Source of the DNA: Elysia crispata
Lineage: Eukaryota > Mollusca > Gastropoda > Plakobranchidae
Length of the DNA: 64,000 nt
Direction of reading: 5' to 3'
NCBI GenBank assembly: GCA_033675545.1
Contig: JAWDGP010006471.1
Location: 321,501-385,500, forward strand
Shown: positions 49,342 to 62,110 of the stretch, piece after piece
Layout of the letters: each line of letters opens with the position of its first letter
How positions within the stretch are numbered: position 1 is the first letter of the stretch
Notes under the pieces: generated by a model
Seen by the model: only the letters and a program-made list of their open reading frames with translations
What the model was told of the DNA's origin: nothing
Databases searched by the model: none
Position numbers and translations under genes: made by a program

Positions 49342-52300
49342 ACTCTGTGTGTGTGTGTGTGTGTACGCCCTTCCTCATTCTCCCAACCGCCGCCCCTTTT
49401 CACTATGATTTCGTGTTTCCCTTCTCAATCTCCTTTTATGTCCAAAACACGTTCGACACGCTCTAAATCTGATTTTTCTCTTCCTTTAATACGCTACATT
49501 GATTTTAATAGCCGTTGCAGTTTCGTTTTAGTTCTGGTAGTTAGTAAATAAATGGTGTCTCATAATCAACATTTACTCATATTGTATGTACAGTAAGAGA
49601 AAGCTCAGACGTCCTGTACTAAGGTCTTGCATCTCCAGTCAATATTGATCAGAGGTGCCATCTCAAGCCTGGAGTCCTGTATACCCCTGTAGAAAGAATG
49701 AGAAAACTGCCAAAGCTGTCAGGGATGTTCCACTAACACGCCCGACCACGTGACATTCTACAGTCCGTCTGCCCTGGTTCAAAGTTATAATAATTATGAT
49801 TTCTTTTCTCACACCTCTCGCCCTTGCCCGTTGATCGCTGTACACATAAACGTTTGCTATGGCAACAATTATTTCCACCTAAAAGTTGCGCTCCTTCCGT
49901 CATCATAAATGCCGATCTCTATTGATTTTAATCCCTTCCAGTGTGTGTGGCATTTAACTCTTGAAGCGTCGCGACGCTTGAATTAGACTAATTGTCTTTA
50001 TCGTTAAAACCACTGTGGAAACTTAATAATTCCTGTGAGTAATTGTGTTATCTGAAAGGAAAATAAAGACTTCGTTGTCTTTTTCTGGCATTAGAGCTTG
50101 GTGATGCAACAAACTCTATCGCGTGATCATCCCTGTATTAAATTAAGTTGTACATCAGCAATTTTAATATTCACTTATAAACTGAGGAATATCATTTATA
50201 ATTTATGTACATTGTATTGTTCTGATGGGAGCAGGGGGAAACAGTACAGGCTTGTACCACGCTCGTCCCTGTCTGCAAGTTGAGAGCCTCGTTTTTTTTC
50301 GCCCTGCCCTGCTTGATACGAACTTGTTTGATTTGAAATGTTTTAGACTCACTCTATTGTGTATGAGGGGAAAAAAAAAAAAAAAACCAAACAAAAAAAA
50401 AAAAAGAAAAAAAACCCGCACTCCTTCACGGCAACCTTACATGAGCTGGCGTTGGAAAAGCGAAGAAGGTCAAGGAAACAGGCCTGCTCTAAAAAACAAC
50501 TGAAATATAATTATGGTCAGACGTGACCAGGGGATGTTTGTTATGTCTGTGAGTATGGACTCGCGAGGATAAAGCAAAGCTCGTGTGACTGAATAGGTGA
50601 GTGCCTGCACCTTTACGATCGATGCCGACTGGGTGGCCGGTCATCCTGCTGCTTTTTTTCGGTGATTCACATTAAATGTTCTTTATTGTTCCAAGTCTTC
50701 GGCCTCTCTGTCCTATACTGGGTAATTGATCCGCATGGAGCCGTATCTTAGTAATGTCATCAGTTACACGACTGAAAATTGTGAAATCTGGCTGTGCTGG
50801 GGAAAGTTGTGCTAGTTACGCTCTGATTTTAGGAGTGAAACCGGACTTAGGGGAAAAAAAGGACAATTCTATTGTGTCCTGACCCTTTTTGTCTTTTTTT
50901 TTTTCTTGTTATTCTGATCGGTTAACATGAAAGAACATTGGTTGTAACGCAAGGTAAATACCTGAAACAGACGCGAGTGTCACTCCCTATGTTTCAAACT
51001 CACAATTCGAAGACAGACGTTACTTATTCATGTACTGTGCTAAAAGTTAAAAAGACGTGAAATACATCGCCTCCTTCAAAGTGTTTACATTTTTGGGTTA
51101 ATCGATCAACAAGATAGCGCCAGTCTGTAGTAGAGACCACTTAGACATGAATGTATAGGTCTGTGGTCCACATATCTCCCTGAGAACGAGTAGACAGCCA
51201 ATGGGCATTTTTGGATTTCATCCCATAGCCTAGCATTTTTCTATACCTTTCTCCAGCGCTGTTATCTCTCTGTCTCTGTCTCTGTCTGTCTGTCTCTCTG
51301 TCTCTCTCTCCCTCTCTCTCTCTCCTCTTCCCCTTTCCTTCCCTATTTTACTTCTTCTGGAGACTGACCGAGCGCAGAGTAACATCTCCCACTATAAAAT
51401 ATCATAAATGGATTTTTTTCAAAACGCTTAGTCCAAATTGTACTTGTAAATTAAAATATTTCACTTAATTAAACAGTGAATTATGATCCTCTTCTCAAAA
51501 TTCTTTTCTTGTTCGACACATGTTCTTTAATTTGCCCGCGAGTTACTGGTCCGTAGGAAACCGAAGCCCCGGACAGTCGAAATATTTCAGGAATTCACTC
51601 GGATTTAGTTTATACTATTAACTGCATTCTGCTCACAATTTTCTTTGATTAAAAAAAAATATTCATGCAAATATTACTGGAAATCTTGCTGGATTCACCT
51701 TTACCAAATCAATGCAACTAAAAGAAAATCCCATAAATATAGTTTTTTTTTATTATCCAAGGCTTTAAAAGATAATGATGTAAAATGTGTGGCTCAATTA
51801 CTTCATCATACATGTGCAGGACAGATTTACAGCTTTCAGACGAGCACGCTCGGGTATATTCGGACCAAGATGAACCAGGTGTTAGGATTTATTATTAGAG
51901 CAGTTTAAATGTTTTCCGGGTGTTACATGTACATACATTCATTTACTTAATTGTCAACGCATTAAATCTAAAGCGGTTTACAAATACATCGCGTGTGCTC
52001 ACCGAAAGGGATCTGACTTGTGGTGCCCTTACCGTCTATAGATCTATATATTACGTGTGTTTATGCGGGTACTCTGACTTGTGGTGCCCTTACCGTCTAT
52101 AGATCTATATATTACGTGTGTTTATGCGGGTACTGTGACTTGTGGTGCCCTTACCGTCTATAGATCTATATATTACGTGTGTTTATGCGGGTACTCTGAC
52201 TTGTGGTGCCCTTACCGTCTATAGATCTATATATTACGTGTGTTTATGCGGGTACTCTGACTTGTGGTGCCCTTACCGTCTATAGATCTATATATTACGT

Positions 52301-53550
52301 GTGTTTATGCGGGTACTCTGACTTGTGGTGCCCTTACCGTCTATAGATCTATATATTACGTGTGTTTATGTGGGTACTGTGACTTGTGGTGCTCTTACCG
52401 TCTATAGATCTATATATTACGTGTGTTTATGCGGGTACAAAAATTGCCCAGGACCAGGTGTCAACACTGGTGCTCGCTTTGTTTACATGTTTGTTTTTTT
52501 TTTTGTTTTTAAGCGTAGTCGTTTTATCTCGTTTTGTGGCGCCTCTTTTCGCTTTATCAGTAGCTGGCTAATAGTCATCTGATCGAGCTTTTCAGCTCCT
52601 TCCCTCGGGAAAAGATCCGCTGAAATCTTGCCGGTATCGAGTTATTAGTGCTTCCCTCTGTCTCTAACTGCATCCTTTTAACTGAGCTCCATCACAAGAA
52701 AGAATAATGGTGAACCAATTTCGCTCCGGTCATTCATCGAATTTCATCCTTTCTGTATACCGCGTTATTTGACCGGTATTTAATAAAAAAAAATAATTGA
52801 ATAAGCTCCATCAGAAGAAAAAAAAATACTGTTAAACCAATTTCTCTTCAAAGGCTGCTCATCAGTTTTATTTTAACTTTTTACCGCTTGATTTAAATAA
52901 AATTTAACCGGTAATAACAAACATAAAACTTCCCGAAGATGATCAGCTAAATGCTTCGGACATCGACTGCGATGCATCGTAAAGCTCCCTACGCAGTTAT
53001 TAATGCGGGTCTTTGGTTATGGTCACTTTTTGTAATCTTAAAGCCATGACACTCCTATTTTAAGGTGATGCTATTTAGTTTCGCTTTAGTGAAAAGTATT
53101 TACTGTACTACCCTTGTCCAGTATGTAAACCATGAAAGTTGCGTTTGCGTAGCTAACAGAGTGAGGTAGTTAGAGGTTTAGTTATGCCCATTGTAGAGTA
53201 GTGGTGTAAAAAAAAAAGGAGAAAGGGGGGGGGGGGGTGTTTTGATCAAACTTTAAAATATGCCATGAGGTCCATCAATCTATATTGAGATGCCTCTTTG
53301 ATATCGAACAACTTGAACATGCTGTTTCGATTTCAGTTATGTTACAACTATTCATGCCATTAATCACACACACACACACACACTCGCGATAAAAGAGGAA
53401 AAGAGTATTGTCGATGATGGTGACATTGTTGATAGGTGCTAACATCTGAATGAAAAAATAACAAAACCCACTTATATTCCCATAGAAATTGTAAGCGTTG
53501 CAAAAAGTTACGTTTATCTTAGTATCAGTAATGACAGTTCCGTATCACAC

Positions 53551-53640
<90 letters not shown>

Positions 53641-54350
53641 GATGTTCATTTAACCCTGAGTCATGGTATCGTGTAAAATCTCTGTGTTGGAAGTCGTATA
53701 CTCTGCCAATATCATCAGTGTTATCTTGAGACGCCCCTAAGATAGCGAAATGCCATGATTAACTCACGTTTGTTGACACACCGATAAGCGTCAGTCACCA
53801 CTCTCTTCGAATGGCACGCTTGTTTCTTTCTTTCTTTTTTTTCGCCACTTTTCAATGGTATTGAAATCAAAATGTTAAAAAAAAATGTTGTCCATGCCTT
53901 AACCATGTAAAAAAAAATCTGTACACATAGGTGGCATTGGTGACACAAAACTTTTTTCTTTACTTAGTTTCGTCGTCTTTACCTACCACGTAACCTATTT
54001 TTCCTACGCAGTTTTTGATTTTACCAACTCCCTCGGTGACCTGCCATGAACATAGGAGAATCTGTCAAGCCTTTTACTCTTATCTTATTATAGCTCCCTT
54101 TCTTCCTTTTTGCCACTCTCTGTTCATTTGTAGTGTTTATCCGATATGTTGCTGGGATGGATTGGGCCTGTACAGCTTCACGTCTCAGAACCTCAAACGT
54201 TCATTTTAAGGTTTTAAAGCAGTATATTTTCAGTCTGAAACATTTATATTTTATCATTGTTGGACGGGAAAAAGGGGGATTGAGGTGTTAGGGTTTATAC
54301 CTTTGTGGAGACACGAATGATGGTTTATTTTATAATTGAAATCTTTTCTG

Positions 54351-54412
<62 letters not shown>

Positions 54413-57400
54413 CCCCCCCCATCCCTCTATATCTCTGTGTCTCCCTCTCTTCTGTTTCATTTACTACATAATATAAACAAATATTAAACTCTTAAAAGTC
54501 TTATGACATCTTTCTTCACTGTTGATGTATAAGAGCATGTAACAATATTTTAAATAAAGGGGATGATTTATAACCTCTGATTAAGTTGGGACTCCTACCA
54601 CTGCTGGACATTGTTATTAAATTTTAATGAATCTAAGCTACACTATCACTGGGAAGCAGATAACCTCTGCTCTGCCTTCTTAAGGCTTACTATAAAAGCT
54701 TTAGAAGGCTCTTCTGTAATTAAGCTAAGGATAACACAAATCTGCAGACACACCGTGTATTTATAACTTGTACAGAATTTCACTGACTAAGTACACAACT
54801 GTTTCTCCGAAATCCTGTTTAATATTGAAAAAAAAAAAAAAAATGAATTAGTGGCCATTAAGGCATAGTAGGATGAAAAAGATAGAGGCTGAGTATTATT
54901 CTGAAGTTGTGTTTTTTTTCAATTGCTGTACATGTAGTTGTCTCTCAGCCTTGCTGCAGAAATATTGTCTTGCCTGGACTGGGTTGTTGTTTGGATGTGT
55001 CTGATGGTTCCTACTTCGTCTTTATACTTCATTAAACTCTTCGTATTTTTTATTTTTTTCCTCGAGATTATTTGATATTGTCAGTTTTTATGTTGAAAAT
55101 TCCTAAAGGGAGAACACTGGCCAGCCCGACTGGATTGTTGTTTGGATGTGTCTGACGGTTCCTACTTCGTCTTTATACTTCATTAAACTCTTGGTATTTT
55201 TTATTTTTTTCCTCGAGATTATTTGATATTGTCTGTTTTTATGTTGAAAATTCCTAAAGAGAGAACACTGGCCAATCAGTCCACCATTTCAGTGTGCATT
55301 TTTGAGCGAAATGTCAGAAACGATGCATGTTTGCATTTTCCTCATCTCACTGTATAGACGCTACACATGAAGTTTACCTAAAGGAGCTTTCATGGAAAAG
55401 GCACTAGGCTTTTTTAGATTTATCTTTTGCCTTTTCTGTGACACTAATCAGTTGCTTTGTCTTCTACCATAGTGCTTTACTCTTCTTAGTCTTGTCTTTT
55501 TTTTTCAATTTGGACAAGCCTAAAGTGCAACTTTTTTAAAATTATGAATGATGTTTAAATGTTTGGATTCGTTGAGAGAAGACATTTGTGCTTTCAATGT
55601 TTTCCAGTGGTAAATTTTGCAACAAAAGTTCTGTATTTTTATTTCAGGCAAAAGCAAAGAAGCTGAAATCAAAAGAATAAACAAAGAATTGGCCAACATC
55701 AGATCCAAGTTTAAAGGCAAGTCTGGATGTCTCTTATTCCATGTGTTTGCTTGTTTGTGGTCTGTACAACTGTACATTGCTCCTTCTCCTTCCCTTCCCA
55801 ACCTCACACACATACACCTTTTGTTCACAGTGTCATTCTGACTATCAGAGACTCATATTTATACCTGTTTTAATATCTATTGTGTAAATCTGTAGGATTT
55901 CCAGTCCATACCAGCCATTTGCAGTTTAAACAATTGTACCTGCCATTTATGTTTGTTCTAACTGTCTCTCTATTACTTTCTATCATTTTCACTCACTACT
56001 CTATAACTATCTATCTGCATTTGCCAGTCTCTCTCTTTTTCTGTGCTTAGATTTGCCCCTTTAAGTGTACCTTATCCACCCCTACATAAAATCATAATTC
56101 TGCAGAGAAATGGGTGCACTAAGCTCCATTCTTTAATTATGATAATTAGGCAGTTATTGATTTTTGACATGACAAATTTTAGTTCTAACACAAATTAAGT
56201 TGAAACTTAATGTGCAATGGAATCTCTCACCTGTAAGAAAAGCTGTAAGCAGCGCTGTTGCATTTTTCCCGACTACATTATTTTGTAAACCACTAGTTAC
56301 ACTTGCTGATGAAATTGGTTAAAACATTTTTTTTTCTTTCATTTGTAGGAGACAAGACCCTTGATGGCTATCAAAAAAAGAAATATGTTTGCAAACTCCT
56401 CTTCATTTTTCTCCTGGGGCACGATATTGATTTTGGCCACATGGAAGCAGTCAACTTGCTCAGCTCTAACAAGTACACAGAGAAACAGATTGTAAGTTTA
56501 ATCATTTGTGCTGCTTTGTTCTCCTATCAGAGATTTTTGGTATATATTTAATATATTTTCTTGTGGAATTAAAAGTGAAAAATAAAAGAGGCTATTTATA
56601 GTTGTGCAAACCAATATGTTTTTTGCTTAATGGTTGTTTTATTTACCAGCTACAGAATGAAAAAAAAAACCTATAAAGATGTAAAGTTTAAGTTTTTGGC
56701 ATTATTTTCATTGTAGACTCAAGGGGTTTTGATTCTTGCTATATACCCAGTGGGCAAATCATTAATTTAGTATATTTTCCTTACTTTTTTGAGACAATAA
56801 AGCCAAGGGTGAATAATGGCTTAAATCAACATAGTTGTTTCTCTCCATGATTATGCTTGTAATTACATTCAAAACTTTTTTTTATTTCACTACATTGCAG
56901 AGTTCCTATCAAAGTGGTATTCTATACATACTGTACTCCCTTATTTCTTACCACTCTCTTGTGTTTTCTGTTAGGGCTATCTCTTCATCTCTGTACTGGT
57001 GGGAGCCAGTAGCGACCTGATGAAACTGGTTATCCAATCAATCAAAAACGACCTTGTCTCACGCAACCCAATTCACATCAACCTGGCTCTTCACTGCATG
57101 GCCAACGTTGGGAGCCGCGAGATGGCCGATTCTGTGGGCGGAGACATCCCCAAGCTTCTCACCTCTGGGTATGTTGGGGCTGTTTTGGTTCCACAAAGGA
57201 ACTGTTTTCTAACACGACATAGAAAAAGTCATTTTTAAGATTAGTGGCAGTAAATTTTTGTCATATGAAGACATGGTAATGATAAATTTATACAACAGAA
57301 ACTTTGGTTTGGGCATTGAAAGGCTTGGCAAAGAGGGAAGAAACATAATTATATTCTGTGTGTATAATTTCTAGGTTTCAGAAGGTAGTGGCCCTGAATT

Positions 57401-60400
57401 AATTCACCACCCCCTCCTCCTTAAGCTTTATGTCGGAGAAGATGAAAAGGTAAACAAAGTTACGAATAATGTATTTTCATTTCTCAGGGAGACAATTGAT
57501 TCAGTCAAGCAGAGTGCTGGCCTCACCCTGCTTCGCCTTCAGCGGTCATCGCCAGAGATGATTCCACTTGGGGAGTGGACCTCAAGAATTATTCATCTGC
57601 TAAATGACCAGCACATGGTGAGACACACTTATTTACATGCAGATTTATTACTCAAAGTTTTTACAAAGTTGAATATAACATTATCTGTGATTATTTTGGG
57701 CATATATTTTTTAGCCCTCTTTTTGTTCACCTGACAGGGTAAGAAATGTCATCATGCTATCATTCCCGCATCAGACCATCTTTGACTAAAATAAAATTGA
57801 ATCATACAATAAATATGAAGACTTGTAAACCTCTGACTAAGCATTAAAGCAAAGAGGAATAATTTGCTCTTCAGTGAACGTTGTTTGCTTATGTAAGAGA
57901 GAAATAAAATGACCATTTAAATTTCCTCTACATAATTCATCATAGTGACAAATTTTGATGGTATACCAGACTTTTCTTTCTATACTTTACTATAATATTA
58001 ATTTTTTTTTTGTGAACTTGCTAAGTCTATCCAAATTTTTGTTGCTTATTAGAATTTCATTGCTGCCTTACGATCAGTTATTTTGTTTTGGGGGCTGACA
58101 TGCTGGCAAATATCACATGATTTAAATTTTTTTTAATCTAATAAAAGATTTGTTCATCTATTTTCCTTTTATCTAGGGAGTCGTGACTTCAGCCACAAGC
58201 TTGATTGAGGCCTTGGTGAGAAAGAATCCAGATGAATACAAAAGTTGTGTGTCGCTTGCTGTTTCCAGGCTTAGCCGGGTATGTTATGAAAAGAATTATT
58301 GCCAGCAAATTCTATTGGACTTTTCTCTGTAATCAGTTCATGTGCCCAATTTATTTAAGAAAATAATTCTGAGAGAATAGGAAGCAAAAGATTTTTGTTT
58401 CTAATTGGGCCAATGGTCCTACATAATTTTCTAATTGGGCCAATGGTCCAGCATAATACTCATTTTTAGTTTGCACTATAACCAAGTTTTTTTTTTTTTA
58501 TAATAAATGATTAAATTCCCTCGAAAGTACTTTCTCTAAGTGTAATACTGGATAGGAAAATTATCTCAATATCCATATATTTTCTGAAAAAATTGGATAT
58601 ACTCATTCCTGTGTGGGCAAATTAGACAAAGCTATCAGTCTTCCTTATGATACGATGAGTGTTAACAAATTACAAAGAACATTTATTAATCTTTGTGGAA
58701 CTTTAATTTTGAAAGTAATAAAGCATGTCTAATTTACATTTCTAACAAATAGAAATTTTATATGCACTTATATTTGGTCATCTGACATACTTGGGCATGC
58801 CAAATCACACATATTGTATTTTATCTGAAACAATTTATATGATTGATCACTTTTACGATAAAATTTTTTTTCCCATGTTAGAAAATGTACCTGAACTTTA
58901 CTTTTGATTTCTTGTTTGTTGATCATCCTCTTGAAAAATTATCTCCTTTTCCATCAGATTGTGACAGCATCTTACACAGACCTTCAGGACTACACATATT
59001 ACTTTGTGCCAGCACCTTGGTTGTCAGTTAAATTGCTGCGCTTGCTGCAGAACTACCCACCCCCAGGTAAACTCTTATTAGCTTATGTTTTGCCTCATAT
59101 TCGCCCCAAGGGCTGTGAAATTTCAAGTATAAAAATTTTTCATTTCCTACAAAAGCAAAGGATATGTAAATGCAGATTGTGTTCTTTGACCTAAACAGTG
59201 AAAAGTTTTTTTTATAGATATTTAAAGTTTTCAAAATTATCTATTTTTCTATCAAAGCTTAAAAAGGGTGATAGAGAACAAGGATAAGTGTAATCCATTG
59301 TTCTGAATGTTTTCTGACCTTCGTTTCTCAAGACAAATCATCTGAAAGACTTACTAGAATATTCATCCCTCTCAAGTAATTACTTTTCTGTGCTCACAAA
59401 TGCAGTCACATATGTCAAAAAATATTAAGGATCTCAAATTCGTTGTCGGTCCTGAAAATTAATACTTAAATGACTTTTGAATTTTTCAACAGAGGACCCT
59501 AGCGTGCGCACTCGTCTCACTGAATGTCTTGAGACAATCCTGAACAAAGCTCAGGAGCCGCCTAAATCTAAAAAGGTTCAACATTCAAACGCAAAGAATG
59601 CTGTTCTATTTGAGGCCATTAATCTGATCATCCACATGGACAGTGACCCAAATTTACTAGTGCGGGCTTGCAATCAGCTTGGCCAATTCTTGCAACACAA
59701 GGAGACCAATCTCAGGTAGATATATAGTCATATTTCTTATCGATCAAGTTGATTTGTACAGGTCTGCAAGCTAATTGGGTGTTGGGGACTTTGCTTTCAC
59801 TATAGGACAGTCAACAGATGAAATATTGTTGCATGAGTACTGTGTGTATGTTGAGCCACAAGAATATAAAAAAAATGTAGCAAACTAAAAAGAAAAGGTT
59901 TCAATTATATATTGTCAAATTTGAGACTTTTCCATAGCAACTGTAAATATTCCCATTTAAAATTTTGATGTAGCCATTTTATGTTTTGATGGGTCGCACA
60001 GAATGCCCTCATAAATAATCAAATTTTTTTATGAGACCATCTTAGTCTCAGTGGTTTTCATTTTCCTTTGCCGCACCTTAGATGAGACATACATGGTACA
60101 CATTTTCCTCTAATGCACTCTATTTAATTGACATGGAATATACAGCAATGGCAAATTTTGAAAATTTAGCTCTCATAATTTGTCCATGACGATACTCATT
60201 GTGAGAAAAACTTTCTGTTGCAGGTACCTTGCCCTAGAAAGCATGTGTCTTTTGGCCACATCTGAGTTCTCTCATGAAGCTGTCAAGAAACATCAGGATA
60301 CAGTGATCACTGCTCTCAAGGTGGGAAGAGCTTAACGTCTTATTCTAGTTGTTCATCATTTTTTAACCCTTTTTGTTTTATTGTATGCTGAATGAAGTTC

Positions 60401-62110
60401 TAGATTACTAGATTACTGGTAATGATTTATAAATGTCCTTGTATTGATGGCCTTTCTCTGAATTCTTATTTTCAAAAGAAATACTTTTCTTTTATATTTC
60501 AAACTTAAGTACATTAGAATTAATTTTTTTGTTGAATAAATAGAGTATTAGTATAATTATTTAGTGCATTCGCACAAATAAAGGGAGACTTCAGCAACAA
60601 CAAAAAAATGGTCAGAGCCACATCTGTCGAACCTTTCATCAAGTGAGATATCAAGCAAATAAATGGGGAAACTTAATATTTTTATACTTAAGAACCTGAA
60701 AAAAGTATTGTAGTTGCCATCTCATCTGTTTTCTTTTTCTTTTTTTTTTCTGCAGACTGAACGAGATGTGAGCGTCAGACAGAGAGCAGTGGACTTGTTG
60801 TACGCTATGTGTGACCGCAGCAATGCTGAGGAGATTGTAGGAGAGATGCTGGAGTACCTTGAGTCTGCTGACTACTCCATCAGAGAAGAGATGGTAGGTG
60901 GTGGCAGCGCCCTGATCAGTCAGTGTACACTGCACTTAGTGGTAGTCCATCAGCTAAAACTCGAGAGAAATAGAGTGACTCAAATTGAAGCTACCTTTTT
61001 TTTTTTTTTTAATAACCTTGGGCACAGCTCTGTACTGTTTCAGGTCGTCCATTTATGTTGATCACTTAAGGGAGGCTAAATCACTACTCCTAGATCTCTG
61101 TCCAATTTTCAGTTTAAAAGAATACTTTCTAAAGAGTCAATTATTGAAACAGTGGACAAATTTGAAAAAAAAAAAAAAGCAGGTTTTATTTTAACTTCTC
61201 AGTCTTCTGCTCATAAAATCAAAATAAAGACTGGAATTTTTTTGAATCATGTATTTATTTCTTCTTCTCCTAAATAATTGATATGAAGTTGGAGTATTTA
61301 TGCCTTCACACACCCAGTAAACTAAAAGTAATGTATGTATTCAAATTAATGTCAGCAATGGGACGATTGAGTATGAATAACTTTCACCAATTGTTATCAT
61401 TTTTATGATGATATCGAAGATGAACATATCTATAATAATGGAATGCTATGTCTTCCCAGGTGTTGAAAGTGGCTATTCTGGCAGAGAAGTATGCTGTGGA
61501 CTACACTTGGTATGTGGATGTTATTCTCAATCTCATCAGAATTGCTGGAGATTATGTCAGTGAAGAGGTAATTATTATGCATATAGTAATGGCTCTCTTT
61601 ACTCTTTTTTACTTTGTTCAAGATTGTGCATCGGAATTTTGCAAATTTTTGTGAATCACATCGGTGTTACTTTCATTTTTCTAAACAGCAGATGGAATAG
61701 TGGAACAATCAAAATATTGGTCAATTTTCTAACGCAATCCTTTCTCGAAAAATAAATGTATAGAAGAAACAACAGGAAAAAAAAAATAAAAAAAATTATC
61801 AGTACTCAGTTGCATAATAAGTCTAAAAATTTTCTGATTTTTCTCCAAACTTTGACCTTAATCATGTAAGAATAATCATAAGATTTTTTACTTACGTTAT
61901 TTTAAACTGTATTAAAAAATTGTAAAATAACTTAAGAGAGTTAAAAAAAACTACTATGAAATGTCTGCCATTATAAATAAAAATTCCTTCATAAATTTAT
62001 GACAGAAATGTTTATCACTTTTTCACTCTCTCTAGGTTTGGTACAGAGTAATTCAGATTGTTATCAATAGGGATGATGTTCAGGGTTATGCTGCTAAAAC
62101 AGTATTTGAA
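46466..62110 (+). CDS. AP2A: AP-2 complex subunit alpha (alpha-adaptin), N-terminal half
   Basis: Twelve exons join to exactly 484 codons from the ATG, about half of the usual 940-residue protein. Alpha-adaptin is a large subunit of the AP-2 clathrin adaptor at the plasma membrane. Its trunk of helical repeats packs against beta-2, sigma-2 and mu-2, and a basic N-terminal patch binds PtdIns(4,5)P2. The sequence starts [20 protein letters not shown] and has the lipid-binding [10 protein letters not shown] motif. It continues [92 protein letters not shown] and [17 protein letters not shown]. It matches the insect and vertebrate proteins throughout. The linker and appendage domains lie beyond the right edge. 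Confidence 0.97.
47033..47059. repeat. Short CCTGAAA tandem repeat
   Basis: About 3.5 copies of a 7-bp unit (CCTGAAA). Confidence 0.8.
49160..49364. repeat. Compound CT / CTGT / CTAT / GT microsatellite
   Basis: Degenerate CTCTGT sequence leads into (CT)n at 49263-49307, then (CTAT)n to about 49340 and (GT)n to 49364. It produces a false Ser/Leu-rich open frame. Confidence 0.95.
51267..51325. repeat. Degenerate CT/CTGT simple repeat
   Basis: Mixed TCTC and TCTG units. Confidence 0.85.
52012..52438. repeat. 61-bp minisatellite, 7 copies
   Basis: The unit begins TCTGACTTGTGGTGCCCTTA and ends TTTATGCGGGTAC. Copies start at 52012, 52073, 52134, 52195, 52256, 52317 and 52378 and are nearly identical. 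Each unit contains the palindrome TATAGATCTATA. Confidence 0.97.
53225..53237. repeat. G13 homopolymer
   Basis: Run of 13 G. Confidence 0.85.
53554..53634. repeat. (CT)n microsatellite
   Basis: About 40 CT units. Confidence 0.97.
54355..54420. repeat. (CT)n plus C10 run
   Basis: About 28 CT units followed directly by about ten C. Confidence 0.95.
54973..55274. repeat. 151-bp tandem duplication near AP2A exon 2
   Basis: Two nearly identical copies, each with TTGTTGTTTGGATGTGTCTG and AGAACACTGGCCA, are offset by 151 bp and differ at only a few bases. They lie about 370 bp upstream of exon 2. Confidence 0.9.
55648..55716 (+). CDS. AP2A: AP2A exon 2, followed by a GC donor
   Basis: The acceptor TATTTCAG|GCAAAA opens (C)[20 protein letters not shown] and FK, ending one base into a Gly codon. 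The donor is AAAG|GCAAGT, a non-canonical GC. The protein is unbroken across it (SKFK-GDKTLDG), as in other species, so the GC site is the only fitting one. Confidence 0.95.
55717..56348 (+). other. AP2A intron 2, GC-AG class
   Basis: It starts GCAAGT and ends TTTGTAG. Otherwise AT-rich without other features. Confidence 0.9.
56349..56491 (+). CDS. AP2A: AP2A exon 3 (lipid-binding motif)
   Basis: The acceptor ATTTGTAG|GAGACA and donor CAGATT|GTAAGT bound this exon. It encodes [40 protein letters not shown] and TEKQI. KKKY is the known phosphoinositide-contacting patch of alpha-adaptin. Confidence 0.97.
56975..57168 (+). CDS. AP2A: AP2A exon 4
   Basis: The acceptor TCTGTTAG|GGCTAT and donor TCTGG|GTATGT bound this exon. 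It encodes [59 protein letters not shown] and TS. It is less conserved than the flanking exons and closer to the insect form (SRNPVHVNLAL) than to the vertebrate form. Confidence 0.95.
57488..57617 (+). CDS. AP2A: AP2A exon 5
   Basis: The acceptor TTTCTCAG|GGAGAC and donor CACATG|GTGAGA bound this exon. It encodes [40 protein letters not shown] and QHM. Confidence 0.96.
58177..58278 (+). CDS. AP2A: AP2A exon 6
   Basis: The acceptor TATCTAG|GGAGTC and donor AGCCGG|GTATGT bound 34 codons: [20 protein letters not shown], then [14 protein letters not shown]. Confidence 0.97.
58401..58458. repeat. 30-bp tandem duplication in AP2A intron
   Basis: CTAATTGGGCCAATGGTCC occurs twice with a 30-bp offset. 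Confidence 0.8.
58958..59066 (+). CDS. AP2A: AP2A exon 7
   Basis: The acceptor TTCCATCAG|ATTGTG and donor CCCCCAG|GTAAAC bound this exon. It encodes [36 protein letters not shown]. It is highly conserved. Confidence 0.97.
59493..59715 (+). CDS. AP2A: AP2A exon 8
   Basis: The acceptor TTCAACAG|AGGACC and donor CTCAG|GTAGAT bound this exon. It encodes [40 protein letters not shown] and [17 protein letters not shown]. Confidence 0.97.
60224..60320 (+). CDS. AP2A: AP2A exon 9
   Basis: The acceptor GTTGCAG|GTACCT and donor CTCAAG|GTGGGA bound this exon. It encodes [20 protein letters not shown] and [12 protein letters not shown]. Confidence 0.97.
60756..60893 (+). CDS. AP2A: AP2A exon 10
   Basis: The acceptor TTCTGCAG|ACTGAA and donor GAGATG|GTAGGT bound 46 codons including [20 protein letters not shown], then [17 protein letters not shown]. 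Confidence 0.97.
61460..61567 (+). CDS. AP2A: AP2A exon 11
   Basis: The acceptor CTTCCCAG|GTGTTG and donor GAAGAG|GTAATT bound 36 codons: [20 protein letters not shown], then [16 protein letters not shown]. Confidence 0.97.
62036..62110 (+). CDS. AP2A: AP2A exon 12 (last in window)
   Basis: The acceptor CTCTCTAG|GTTTGG and donor TTTGAA|GTGAGT bound 25 codons: [20 protein letters not shown], then KTVFE. The expected following sequence is not found before 64000, so the next exon is outside. Confidence 0.97.

Larger units (their letters stand above)
46530..55647 (+). other. AP2A intron 1 (9.1 kb)
   Basis: A large first intron holding CT microsatellites, a 61-bp minisatellite, homopolymer runs and a 151-bp duplication, each listed separately. 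No exon of another gene is recognised. Small ORFs such as 47115-47405 minus and 51645-51908 plus match no known family. Confidence 0.75.

Noticed and set aside
49045-49551. 168-codon open frame, the longest in the window
   Set aside because: Mostly Leu/Ser/Cys from a compound CT/CTGT/CTAT repeat; no homology outside it.
51920-52582. Repeated peptide frames ([18 protein letters not shown])
   Set aside because: They are translations of the 61-bp minisatellite; the unit length is not a multiple of three, so the frame shifts with each copy.
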